From Actinostola sp. cb2023 (lineage: Eukaryota > Cnidaria > Anthozoa > Actiniaria > Actinostolidae): a DNA stretch of 64,000 nucleotides. The stretch covers positions 72,501 through 136,500 of the forward strand of contig JAUJYZ010000857.1 of the NCBI GenBank assembly GCA_033675265.1. Direction: 5' to 3'. Positions 1 to 10,900 of this stretch are shown one piece after another. How positions within the stretch are numbered: position 1 is the stretch's first letter; each line of letters starts with the position of its first letter. Position numbers and translations under genes: made by a program. Under the pieces are notes generated by a model. It ran no database searches. It had not been told where the DNA came from and saw only the letters and a list, made by a program, of their open reading frames with translations.

Positions 1-513
1 TTAACAAAGCAAGAATCGATTGAAGACAGAATAAGCTATTTTTTGGTTCAGTCTAATTGTTGCAGTTAATGTTAGTTAATATTATTCTGTTTATATGAAT
101 TAGTCATTCAAAATGAAGAAATTCCTTTTACAAAGCAAATCTTGTACATAAAAAAGTGATTTTTATAAAGTGTCGAATCAATGAACTTATTGCATACCAG
201 CAAATTGCCACAAAACGTTCTTAAATTAGAGATTGTAAGTCCCTCTACACACTGTATATATAGAGAGACTGCCCTAGACATACATTGGTATGCAGAGTCA
301 GGTCTTCAGAATAGAATATTTCTAAAAATAAAAGAGAATTCAAATTGACTGCTGGTGGTTTTGAACTACAAACTGACTGACAACCAAACTTGGTAGCATC
401 TAATTACTGCTTCACACTGGTCCTGCTTGCTGTTAGATCCTTTTACCATTAACTTAGAATTACTCTGACATATATGTACACTAAGGTGCAAAGACTATAT
501 TATAAAGAGTTGT
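1..513. other. 3' flank of the KNL1-like gene
   Basis: AT-rich sequence downstream of the minus-strand stop codon at 514-516. No open frame, RNA gene or repeat family was recognised. It probably holds the 3' UTR of the minus-strand gene. Confidence 0.4.
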
Positions 514-3500
514 CTAACTGCTAAATACTCCCTGCAGTTGCTTCACCCATTCAGTCACTCTGTTGCATGGTGGAGGCTGAGGACAAAAACATAATTGAGA
601 TAAGTTACTGCTTTTGATCTGAGTGAATGGGATGACTTTCAATTCCCATTCAGTACTCCACTTTGCATGCACCAAGATTTATACCAGATCAACTAACCTT
701 AAGACCATATTTACTGAAATCATGATCTTTACTCTCAATGTCAAGCAGTGACAAACTATTGACTGCAGGGTAAGATGAATCAATTCCAAGAGTGCAAACA
801 GTCCTGCCACTCTTACCAAGTATCACACGAAGACGGCCACGGATTGGCTCCCAATCGACGGCATAACTGAAAGACATTGAACACTATTTATGGACATGAT
901 CAATAGTCAAACATCTCTCACATTATTGAGAGATTTTGCAGAATAATTTGACGAATGGGTTTCCGTGTTCACTGATTTCTACTTGCACGAAATATCTACA
1001 TCTACATGGTTACCGTATTTCCTTAAATAAACGCCCAGCCTCAAATAAATGCCTCCCTCCAATAAGTGCTCCCCCCCCCCCCTTCAGGAGAAAAACCATT
1101 AATATACGCCTCCCTCTTTTAAATGCCCCCCCCCCCCCCCCCATAGAGGATGCCTTCCCCCATAGAGGGGCGTTTATTAGAGACACCCACTCGAAATGGG
1201 GCATTTATTAGAATAGACACGAAAAACAAACACTGACATTGAAAGATTCCTGTTTTTATTCTACAACTGACTCATTACCGCTTTATGTTTTTCATCTTAT
1301 TGTTGATGACTCGGGAAATGTTTCCAAGGCAAAATTTGGAGTTTTGAAATATACACCCCCTCTTTTAAACGCCTCCCTCTTATAAACGCCCCCTCTAAAA
1401 CTTCAAATTTTAAATAAACGCAGCAATACGGTAACTTGCAAAATCCTGATGGACATACGGCAAGTTTAATAGTGCATAAGATAAAACAAACGTGCAGATA
1501 AAAAGATGAATATGGTAATATACTAATAATCAAATAATGAACCATGCTGTAGCATCAAATGTACCAAACATTTATTTCCTCTAATTTAATATCATGAATT
1601 GCAATACAATACTCTGTGTAATACTTAAATTACTTCACAACATAATAATAAGTTAATTCTTGGCCATTGGACAGTGCAACACCAAGCCAAGTTGGTCAAC
1701 TGTGTGATAAACCACTCACTTTTTCTGTAATTCGTCTATCTCTTCTCCAAGCGTGTTGTAACTTTGGTAAAGTTTCTTGACTGCTCCAACAAATTCTACC
1801 ACATCTCCAGTTTGTACAGCAGTCTTTACTAAGTCTTCGATGTGTAGACTGTCAATATTTACCTACAATGGTAAGATTGTACCTTTTATTAGGGGCTAGT
1901 CCATCACAAATTAGGCCCCCTGGACGGGATGCTAGTCCATCACAGGTTGGTTTTGTACCCATGAATACACCTGCGTGGAGTGACCAAGGTTTGGTAATTA
2001 GCCATTTCAAAAACGAGTGGAGGACTGGGAACAGGTTTTAAGAATTAATCTACAGTAAAATAAAATTTATTAAGAAATGAACCCCATCACAAGAAAGAGC
2101 ATATCAGAATTAGTAAGTTTCAGGAGTTTGATAGGGTTTGGACAAGCAGCAACTGAACTGCAGACATTTAAAAATGTTTGGAAAACTGTTACTCATTCAA
2201 TATCTAACTACCGTACTAAACCTATCGAAACTTTGTAATCTGAAATCTGTAAACTCACTAATTCTGACATGCTCTTTCTTGTCACGTGATTCATGTTTTT
2301 ATTAGATTAATTCTAAAAACTCGTTCCCAGTCCTCCACTCGTTTTTGAAATGGCTAATTAGATCAGCTCACCTCCGCACCACAAAGGCGTGGTTTAGTCG
2401 CACGTAGTGTGAATTTAAGTGTGAGCAACAGAGATTTCAGCTGCTGTTCATTCGAGTCACTCGGTGGTCTGGTGTTGTGTAACTCCAGCACTAGTGAATC
2501 GTCGTTGATCTCCTTTACAGATACACCACCGAGAAGTCTGTGTAAATCAATTGCTCCTTTCAACCTCAAATAACAAATATAAACTATGTCAATTTCTCGC
2601 TATCAGAAAACACTTAATCCAAATGTAAAAATGTATGATTGTGCCCTCTACATCCACCACCACGAGAACAACCATTTCTATTGCTCACCAGTGTATCTTT
2701 TCAGAGATTTCTACGTTCTTATTTCTTTTTCGTTCTTCGTCAATAAGCAGATTTTCTCTTAACTCTCCCACATGATTCTGGAAGTATTTGAGGTCATCGC
2801 GCAGCATTTTGATACAATGTTCAAGGCTTGATACAGCAGTGTTACATTGCTTGATGGCAAAACTCGCCTGCAACTGAACAAGAAGTTCATATGTACTGCA
2901 ATTGTAATGATAGGCTCATGTCAATGAGAGAACATGGTAAGCCGCAGACGATAAGTTTAACCATGGCCTAGGGGTTCGAGTTCCTCTAACTTAAGCCATG
3001 GCTTAGCTAAGCCTAGGGGTTCAAGCTTGTCTACCTTCAGGCATGGCTTAGCTAAGCCTAGGGGTTCAAGCTCGTCTATCTTAAGCTATGGATTAGCTAA
3101 GCCTAGGGGTTCAAGCTCATCTAACTTAAGCCATGGCTTAGCTAAACCTAGGGGTTCAAGCTTGTCTACCTTAAGCCATGGCTTAGCTAAGCCTAGGGGT
3201 TCAAGCTCGTCTATCTTAAGCTATGGATTAGCTAAACCTAGGGGTTCAAGCTTGTCTACCTTCAGGCATGGCTTAGCTAAGCCTAGGGGTTCAAGCTTGT
3301 TTACCTTAAGCCATGGCTTAGCTAAGGCTAGGGGTTCATGCTCGTCTACCTTAAGCCATGGATTAGCTAAGCCTAGGGGTTCAAGCTCATCTACCTTAAG
3401 CCATGGCTTAGCTAAGCCTAGGGGTTCAAGCTCGTCTATCTTAAGCCATGGCTTGTCTAAGCTAGGGGTTCAAGCTCGTCTATCTTAAGTCACAGCTTAG

Positions 3501-6500
3501 CTAAACCTAGGGGTTCAAGCTTGTCTAACTTAAGCTATGGCTTAGCTAAGCCTAGGGGTTCATGCTCGTCTATCTTAAGCCATGGATTAGCTAAGCCTAG
3601 GGGTTCAAGCTCGTCTATCTTAAGCTATGGATTAGCTAAGCCTAGGGGTTCAAGCTCATCTAACTTAAGCCATGGCTTAGCTAAACCTAGGGGTTCAAGC
3701 TTGTCTACCTTAAGCCATGGCTTAGCTAAGCCTAGGGGTTCAAGCTCGTCTATCTTAAGCTATGGATTAGCTAAACCTAGGGGTTCAAGCTTGTCTACCT
3801 TCAGGCATGGCTTAGCTAAGCCTAGGGGTTCAAGCTTGTTTACCTTAAGCCATGGCTTAGCTAAGGCTAGGGGTTCATGCTCGTCTACCTTAAGCCATGG
3901 ATTAGCTAAGCCTAGGGGTTCAAGCTCATCTACCTTAAGCCATGGCTTAGCTAAGCCTAGGGGTTCAAGCTCGTCTATCTTAAGTCACAGCTTAGCTAAA
4001 CCTAGGGGTTCAAGCTTGTCTAACTTAAGCTATGGCTTAGCTAAGCCTAGGGGTTCATGCTCGTCTATCTTAAGCCATGGATTAGCTAAGCCTAGGGGTT
4101 CAAGCTCATCTAACTTAAGCCATGGCTTAGCTAAGCCTAGGGGTTCATGCTCGTCTATCTTAAGCTATGGATTAGCTAAGCATAGGGGTTCATGCTTGTC
4201 TACCTTAAGCCATGGCTTAGCTAAGCCTAGGGGTTCAAGCTCGTCTATCTTAAGCTATGGATTAGCTAAGCCTAGGGGTTCAAGCTCATCTAACTTAAGC
4301 CATGGCTTAGCTAAGCATAGGGGTTCATGCTTGTCTACCTTAAGCCATGGCTTAGCTAAGCATAGGGGTTCAAGCTTGTCTAATTTAAGCCATGGGTAAC
4401 TTAGCTAAGCATAGGGGTTCAAGCTTATCTAATTTAAGCTATGGATTAGCTAAGCATAGGGGTTCATGCTTGTCTACCTTAAGCCATAGCTTAGCTAAGC
4501 ATAGGGGTTCAAGCTTGTCTAATTTAAGCCATGGGTAACTTAGCTAAGCATAGGGGTTCAAGCTTGTCTAATTTAAGCCATGGGTAACTTAGCTAAGCCT
4601 AGGGATTCGAGCCACAGCTTGGCATGAGCAAGTTGTACGCAATGGCTGTAAGCATACAAGTTGTACCGTGTAAATCGGCCTTAATGTATTCAGTTCAAAG
4701 TCTTAGCCTGGTTATCAGGCTAACCTTGAGAAAGACCTGTCTCAAAATGTGTCAGATCATTGACCTTCCTCGACCGACGTAAACAGGGAATCAATTAAGC
4801 CTCCTTTACATAACCTTCTAATTATGCTTCTTCAATGTGGGACAGTACTGATGTGACATTGCTACAATCTGCTCATGCTCAGTAACTTATTCATGTTGTA
4901 AGGCTACAATCTGCTCATGCTCAGTAACTTATTCATGTTGTAAGATAACAAAAATCAACCACTCCGATTTTGACATCCCAATAGAATACAGCGACTCGTG
5001 TTTGTAACATTACTTCATTTGACTTACATGATTTTCCTCCATGTCTTTTAATTCCTCATGCAAATTTCCCTTGAAATATCATTGACAAATTAACATCAAC
5101 AACCACAAGCTTTTGCAGCAAAATTGTATTCCATGTTCACTACACTATATTCCATGTGCGCACTGGGTTTCCTTTGGTGAAACGTCACGGCCTTAGTTAC
5201 CACAGGGAGCCCAATAAAATATCGTGCACTGGGCTTCCTGTGGTGTAACGTCACGGCCTTAGTTACCACAGGGAGCCCAATAAAATATTGTGCACTGGGC
5301 TTCCTGTGGTGAAACGTCACGACCTTAGTTACCACAGGGAGCCCAATAAAATATTGTGCACTGGGCTTCCTGTGGTGACACGTCACGGCCTTAGTTACCA
5401 CAGGGAGCCCAATAAAATATTGTGCACTGGGCTTCCTGTGGTGAAACGTCACGGCTTAGTTACCACAGGGAGCCCAATAAAATATTGTGCACTGGGCTTC
5501 CTGTGGTGAAACGTCACGGTCTTAGTTACCACAGGGAGCCCAATAAAATATCGTGCACTGGGCTTCCTGTGGTGAAACGTCACGGTCTTAGTTACCACAG
5601 GAAGCCCAATAAAACATCGTGCACTGGGCTTCCTGTGGTGAAGCGTCACGGCCTTAGTTACCACAGGAAGCCCAATAAATAAAACGAACATGTGCGCAAA
5701 AAAGGTAAAGTGAACAAATGCAAAGACAGACAGTGGTCAAAATAAATACTATTTAGAGACTTGTGTCAAGTGTACACTTTTGCATTTCATTGATTGATTG
5801 ATTTGATTATCATCAGACTTTACATCAGTTTCTCTTCTTTTTGTTTTCATTTCTTCTTTATTGAAGACTATATTATCATACAACAACAACTACAGATAAT
5901 ATTATCACGTAATTTAGTACCTTCTCCTCCATTCTTTTCAGTGATTCTTCCTGTCTTGTCTTCAATTCTTGATATTCTTTTTTCTAAACAAAGTAGAAAA
6001 GAGTCATGTAGTTTTTTATTTTGTCGAAATATCGTACAGTTTAACAGCCTCACTGCGCTCGGTCTGTACTTTCACGACCTTGGTCAAGATTTTCCTGTAC
6101 AGACCTCCCGCTCGGTTAATAAGAACTAAGTACTGGTGTGGCAAAATGTGAACAATGACGTCAGAAAATATTGGTCTATAATAACAAGTGAATATTGAGC
6201 TATTTAAATTACTAGTGCACACTAGACTAAGACAGCAAATGTGTACTTACATGTATATAATGCAATTTCAAGATTATAATATTATTGAGAAACCACTTTT
6301 GAATTCAAATTGTGCATGCTTTGATAGATGACTGACAACTGAAGGTGAGAGTTGCCTGACACAGGTCCATTTATAGCACAGTTGTAAATATTAGCCTGTG
6401 AACAGGCTCTGCAAGGAGAGGGGGAAGGTGGAGGTGGAGGGAAAGGGAGGGTCCCCTCCCTTTCCCTCCCCCTTGGAGAGCCTTGTTCACAGGCTAGTAA

Positions 6501-7582
6501 ATATCATATATTGAAAGGAGGTTTATACAGTACCTGGATATTACAATAAATACCTTGGCTTTGACTTTATCAAGCTTGTTCTCCAAAGACAAAAGTGTTT
6601 GCTTTAACTCCTTATATTCTGAGAATTCAATGTGGATGATCACTAAGTATTTACTATCAGATGCATGCCTGTCATACATGGAAGGTCAGGAACAAGGTAA
6701 CCTGACATGCAGGCAGTCTGGCCAGACATCATAGCAAATCCTGGTCACAGTGTCTGGTCTGACTGAATGTTCATAAGTCAAAACCTTGAATTTACTGCAC
6801 AAATGTCCTACGATCAGCAATTAATTATTTGCAGGAGAGAGCGGTAGATATTCAGAGGCTAGTATCTATTGTTTCATTTCTTGTTGAAAATCCATATACA
6901 TGTATATATAATCATTGTATATTGACAGAGCTTACTTGTCTGTAGTTCTTCTGCCAAGGTTTCAATCCCACGTTCTTGATCTTCAATAGCCATTTTGTCC
7001 TGTATCCTTTCTGCTTTGAGGCTTTTGATGTTCTCTGACAGGTAACACAGCTATTTGTTAGTGTGTTGAACCACTTCTAGTGGACATGCATAGAAACAGT
7101 TCAACAGCAACCAGTTATATCCAGATACCTTCAACTTGTGCTGTCTTTGGCCAGTCTTTAGGGTCTTTGGCAAGGCATTCAAGCAACAGTGAATTGGACT
7201 CCATCCGTGTGCAGGTAATTTTCAAATCAGAGTATTCTTCCTACATTGAAATAAGATGGTAGACACTGATGTCAAATAAGCTAAATAAGCTTTTTATGTA
7301 CTACTACACCCAACTGAGTACGTAGAAGAAGGCTTACTTGTGAGTTGGCCAGCTTCATTGCATAGTTTTCCTCGTAATCTTTGGAGTTTACATGGTGTAA
7401 AGATTTGACATTGGACTGCATCTTCAAGTCCTGAATAACTCTGGAAATAAAGGGAAAAAATTACAAAGTGTTTACATTTACCAACTTGTCAAGAATGAAT
7501 ACAACATAGTTATCTACCTTTCTAAGTCATCTATTTGATGCATCATCTTGTTCACTTTCCTGAGTCCGCTTTCCACACGATT
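514..7582 (-). CDS. KNL1: KNL1/Spc7-like kinetochore protein, C-terminal coiled coil and double RWD
   Basis: Twelve exons join in phase on the minus strand: 7518-7582, 7338-7440, 7129-7240, 6936-7034, 6554-6618, 5921-5983, 5028-5069, 2689-2867, 2372-2564, 1720-1862, 698-866 and 514-576, about 431 visible residues. The first ~240 are charged and coiled-coil-like (for example KYKELKQTLLSLENKLDKVK). Then come one RWD-like unit (SVKEINDDSLVLEL), a helix with LGEEIDELQ, a second RWD-like unit (RLRVILGKSGRTVCTLGI, then SSYP) and a C-terminal helix. This order matches the C-terminus of KNL1, the outer-kinetochore scaffold that binds Mis12 through its RWD pair. The N-terminus is not resolved: the first exon seen opens in phase 0, with methionines at its codons 13-14. 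No large exon with MELT repeats lies before STARD3 begins. Identity is inferred from pattern and order, not a database search. Confidence 0.6.
1010..1434. mobile_element. Inverted-repeat MITE, probable TA duplication
   Basis: The ends read TACCGTATTTCC and, inverted, GCAATACGGTA. Both ends carry AAATAAACGC-type words, and the interior has repeated TAAACGCC-like units and C-runs. It lies in the intron between the exons at 698-866 and 1720-1862 of the KNL1-like gene. No transposase is present. Confidence 0.6.
1998..2360. mobile_element. Inverted-repeat MITE beside a KNL1-like splice donor
   Basis: The left end (TTAGCCATTTCAAAAACGAG) is repeated inverted at 2310-2360. The family shares the core GGACTGGGA with the element at 10694-11105. 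Its right end stops about 11 bp short of the splice donor of the exon at 2372-2564. Confidence 0.65.
2945..4620. repeat. 45-bp minisatellite in a KNL1-like intron
   Basis: About 36 copies of a 45-bp unit containing CCATGGCTTAGCTAAGCC and GGGGTTCAAGC. The unit is a multiple of three and often lacks stops, so plus-strand frames read as 15-residue repeats (LSHGLAKPRGSSSSI). Twelve-unit blocks recur at a 540-bp offset (3075-3460 and 3615-4000), showing a higher-order duplication. It lies in the intron between exons 2689-2867 and 5028-5069. Confidence 0.95.
5160..5690. repeat. ~65-bp minisatellite of hairpin units
   Basis: About eight copies. Each carries GGGCTTCCTGTGGT followed by ACCACAGGGAGCCC, so each unit can fold back on itself around CGTCACGGCCTTAG. 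It lies in the intron between exons 5028-5069 and 5921-5983 of the KNL1-like gene. Confidence 0.95.
6392..6496. mobile_element. 105-bp hAT-like MITE with perfect 8-bp TSD
   Basis: The element begins TAGCCTGTGAACAGGCTCT and ends with its inverted copy. It is flanked on both sides by GTAAATAT (6384-6391 and 6497-6504). The purine-rich left half pairs with the pyrimidine-rich right half. It lies in a KNL1-like intron. Confidence 0.8.
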
Positions 7583-7997
7583 CTACAACGTTGTTTTTAA
7601 GCAGGAAAAGTGGTTTTGAAGAAATTCAAAACGAGCGCCAAAATGTTTGGAAGTTACTAGCGCCCGCGATGTTTATGATCAGTCACACAGGTAGCCCGTA
7701 ACATCATTCTTACTAAAGTTATGAAAACATCAGAATTAGGTGCATAAATTGGATTTTTTAAAAAGTATTTTATTTATTTATTTGTTTGCTTGTTTGTTTG
7801 GTGTTTTTTTTTGATCGCTAAAACTTAAAACTTTGGAAAAAGTTAGAACAAAAGGATTGTCGTACCACAGGAATCCCAAGAGAATGATTCCCTGGTATGC
7901 CGCAATCGAGTGGTACCATCGTACGATCCATTGATGCAACTTGTGTCAACATAAGACTGTGGAAATCCTTTAGTTTGTTCACAAGACAACACACCAA
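7583..7997. promoter_or_regulatory. Probable bidirectional promoter, KNL1-like/STARD3
   Basis: A 415-bp gap between the first visible minus-strand exon and the STARD3 ATG. Two copies of the CACAGG-N-A-CCC type word found across the window occur here (near 7686 and 7865). No TATA box stands out. An in-frame first exon for the minus-strand gene was not found; the short frame starting MMLRATC near 7700 ends at a weak donor. Confidence 0.45.
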
Positions 7998-10900
7998 ATG
8001 GATCGTCTTCCTAATGGCGTCCCTACGAGCTATCGTCAGTCTCAATCCATCTCAAACAGAAGCGACACGACGACGACATTTCGTCGCTTCTCGCCGTCAA
8101 GACGGATGTTCTGTTTGTTTGCATTGTTTGACTTCCTCTTTACATTGCTTGCTTGGGTCATTTATGCACACGTGAGTATACAGGCGTTTATGTCTCGTTT
8201 ACTGGTTTACCTACAAATCGTCGCTCTTATTATTTTAGTAAATATAATATTAATATAAGTTATATGAATAAATACAATGTCAAGAAAATATGAAATATGT
8301 AAATTAGATGTCAGAGACAGCAAAGACTGAAAGAGCACATTAAGCTTATATTATAGATGGCTTATGCAGTAAAACCTGAAGGGGAGGTGGTAATGGTAAT
8401 CATGTTTTAAAAGTCTATATAAGCTTACTAGAACTATTAAAATATTTGGAGCTTCTAAATTTTCAGCCTTTACATGCATGCATGGGTATATCCCAGGGGG
8501 GGTACTCAGGGGTATAGGTGACGGGGAGGTGCGAAGGTCTTTTTTGGGTTTGAAATTCGCGATAAAAATGATAAAAATGATAAAAATGATATCCTACCAT
8601 TCTTGATTTTATGTAAAACGATTTCATTAACAGGTTTAAACTACGTAAATGACATGACATGACACAGAATTATACCATAGTTATTTCGTTTTTGTAGTAT
8701 AAAGTACAATGAATAAATAGAGGTGGACGCATAAACTATCTCGTATTCCGGCTTGGTGTTTTTACTTCTTTTTTTTTATGCGGAGAAAAAATGGGTCTTG
8801 TTTTTGCGTAATGGACTTTTTTTGGGTTAAAACATTTGGCCTCATTCGCACCTCCCCATCACTGATACCCCTGAGTACCCCCCCTGGGGGGTATATACTC
8901 TCTCTATAACCTTAATTATGCATGTATAGCTTTCATCAGAAAATGGCAAGTCAGAATTAGTCAGCATAGTATATATGGCATTCCACAGGCTCATGACAAA
9001 GGGTTTGTAGATCTTGTGGAAACTCAATGGTTTAATGGGTTTTAACGGTTGCACTTTTCTGAAGCGTGACTTCCATGCAGTCTCCAGTGTTTTTGAATTA
9101 ATATATGAAATTCAAAGATATTATTGCAGAAGTATCTCAAACACCTTCATCACTTATCATGTTCCCTGCTGAAGGGAAGCTGTATATTAAATATACATTG
9201 CATGTAGACAATAATATTATTGAAATAAGAATTGTAGCTGAGTGGTCATGCATGGTTATGCACATTTCCTTGTTGAAGACTCATGTTTTGTTCAGTCAAG
9301 TATTATTACAGGCTTTCCGAGCTCGAGGTGTGGTTCCTGTGTTGGTTGGTTGGAGTTCCTATCGCTAAACCATGTGAATTTGCCATTTTTAGGTTGAAAT
9401 GTTAAAGGGTTTTCAGGAGGTTTTAGTTTCCAATAAAGTGTCAAAACAAACTTTATTCATCGACCTTCTTTTCAGCAGTGTGTGTCGTTTCTTCGTACGG
9501 GGTGTTTTAAGCAAGTTATTTGACATTTCCTGGTGGTGGGTTTCAAGTCCGAATGTCCGAATGCTACCTCAGTCCGTATTCTCACCAAAATTCACCGTTT
9601 TTTCAAAGAGCTCTCTTTTTTTTTCAAGAGCTCTCTTACTCATCTACTTCAGGGATACGAAAGACTGATGATTAACCTATACCCTGGCAGTTTACCCTGG
9701 CCAAATTTGAGGTCGATCCATGTGAAATATTAAAGTGATGGAAATGATTTTTTGAAAATTTATTTTAGCTTTCTCCCAGGGATCTGCATTCTCGTACCCA
9801 GAGCCCACTCCTCATTTGGTTCGTCGCTGGCTCTGGGAAACCCTGAAATTTTAGCGAATTTCATTGGCTGTTGAAATCAACAATGAATGATCGTATTTGA
9901 TTGGTCCATGAGATAAACAAAGATTCAAACTTGCAAAGCGAACGAAGCGAATGACAGCGACGGTTGTAGTAATTTCATACAATATTATTTTCAAAAACTA
10001 TATACCTTTTTTGAATAATAAATCAATGGAAATGAGTGACTCATTGACTGTGTAGACATAAATTCGTAAAGGGAGATCTAACAATACATAAATGATAAAA
10101 GTAACGGCTACAGACACAATTGATCGTACTCGCTTTGAGTATTCAAAGGAATATTTTTATAATTCAAGAGAAACAATAACAAAGCGGAAGACAGGAAGGT
10201 TCACATGCAAGATTATATTAGAACATGTATTTATCGTCCAGCCTTTATCGCAACAGAGCCAGAGAAGAACCGGTGATGAACGTCGAAGGGAATTTAAACG
10301 GCTACACGAAGATAAATGTACAAACTTGTGTACTTTGTTACATTGTTTGAATATTCAAACCAACGTGAACACTACGTAGCCAGTAGACTCTTCCACAGTA
10401 CCCGCTCTCAGCGGTCTTTGGTATGAGCATGCGCTCTGACGACTTGATCGTCAAAATTTGACGACCGAGCAACAGGGTTTCCCAGAGCCAGCGACGAACC
10501 AAATGAGGAGTGGGCTCTGGGTACGAGAATGAGGGATCTGCAGAAAGTGTCCCATTGGAATGTCAAGAATGCATTTTTCTGTCGAAATTGCTTCTGGCCA
10601 CCGTAGGGAATATTTTGCTCCAAAGAATGTTCACGAGAAAATTATTCCCCATAGGGTAGACCAGAGGCAATTTTGACAAAAAATGCATTCTTGACATTAC
10701 CTAAACGAGCAGGGGACTGGGAACGAGTTTATTAGAATTAATGCAATTACGAAATTAAGTTCATGACATGAAACAGCATGTTGAACTTAGCATCTGTGCA
10801 AAGTTTGATGTGATTTGAGCGAATTCTGTCGGAATTATAAACTTTTGAAATTGTTTTGTCCAGCCAAAATTACAGTGAATGTATGGTTTGGCTGGACAAC

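Noticed and set aside
3027..4399. Long plus-strand frames of 15-residue repeats (GLAKPRGSS)
   Set aside because: Product of a 45-bp satellite whose period is a multiple of three, in an intron of the minus-strand gene; no start, splice or family support.
2960..4615. tRNA-like GGTTCGAG word with nearby A-box-like word
   Set aside because: No cloverleaf with acceptor and anticodon arms could be drawn; kept only as a remark on the satellite.
5795..5830. CTGATGA on the minus strand near a GAAA
   Set aside because: No helix II or helix III can form between or after the words.
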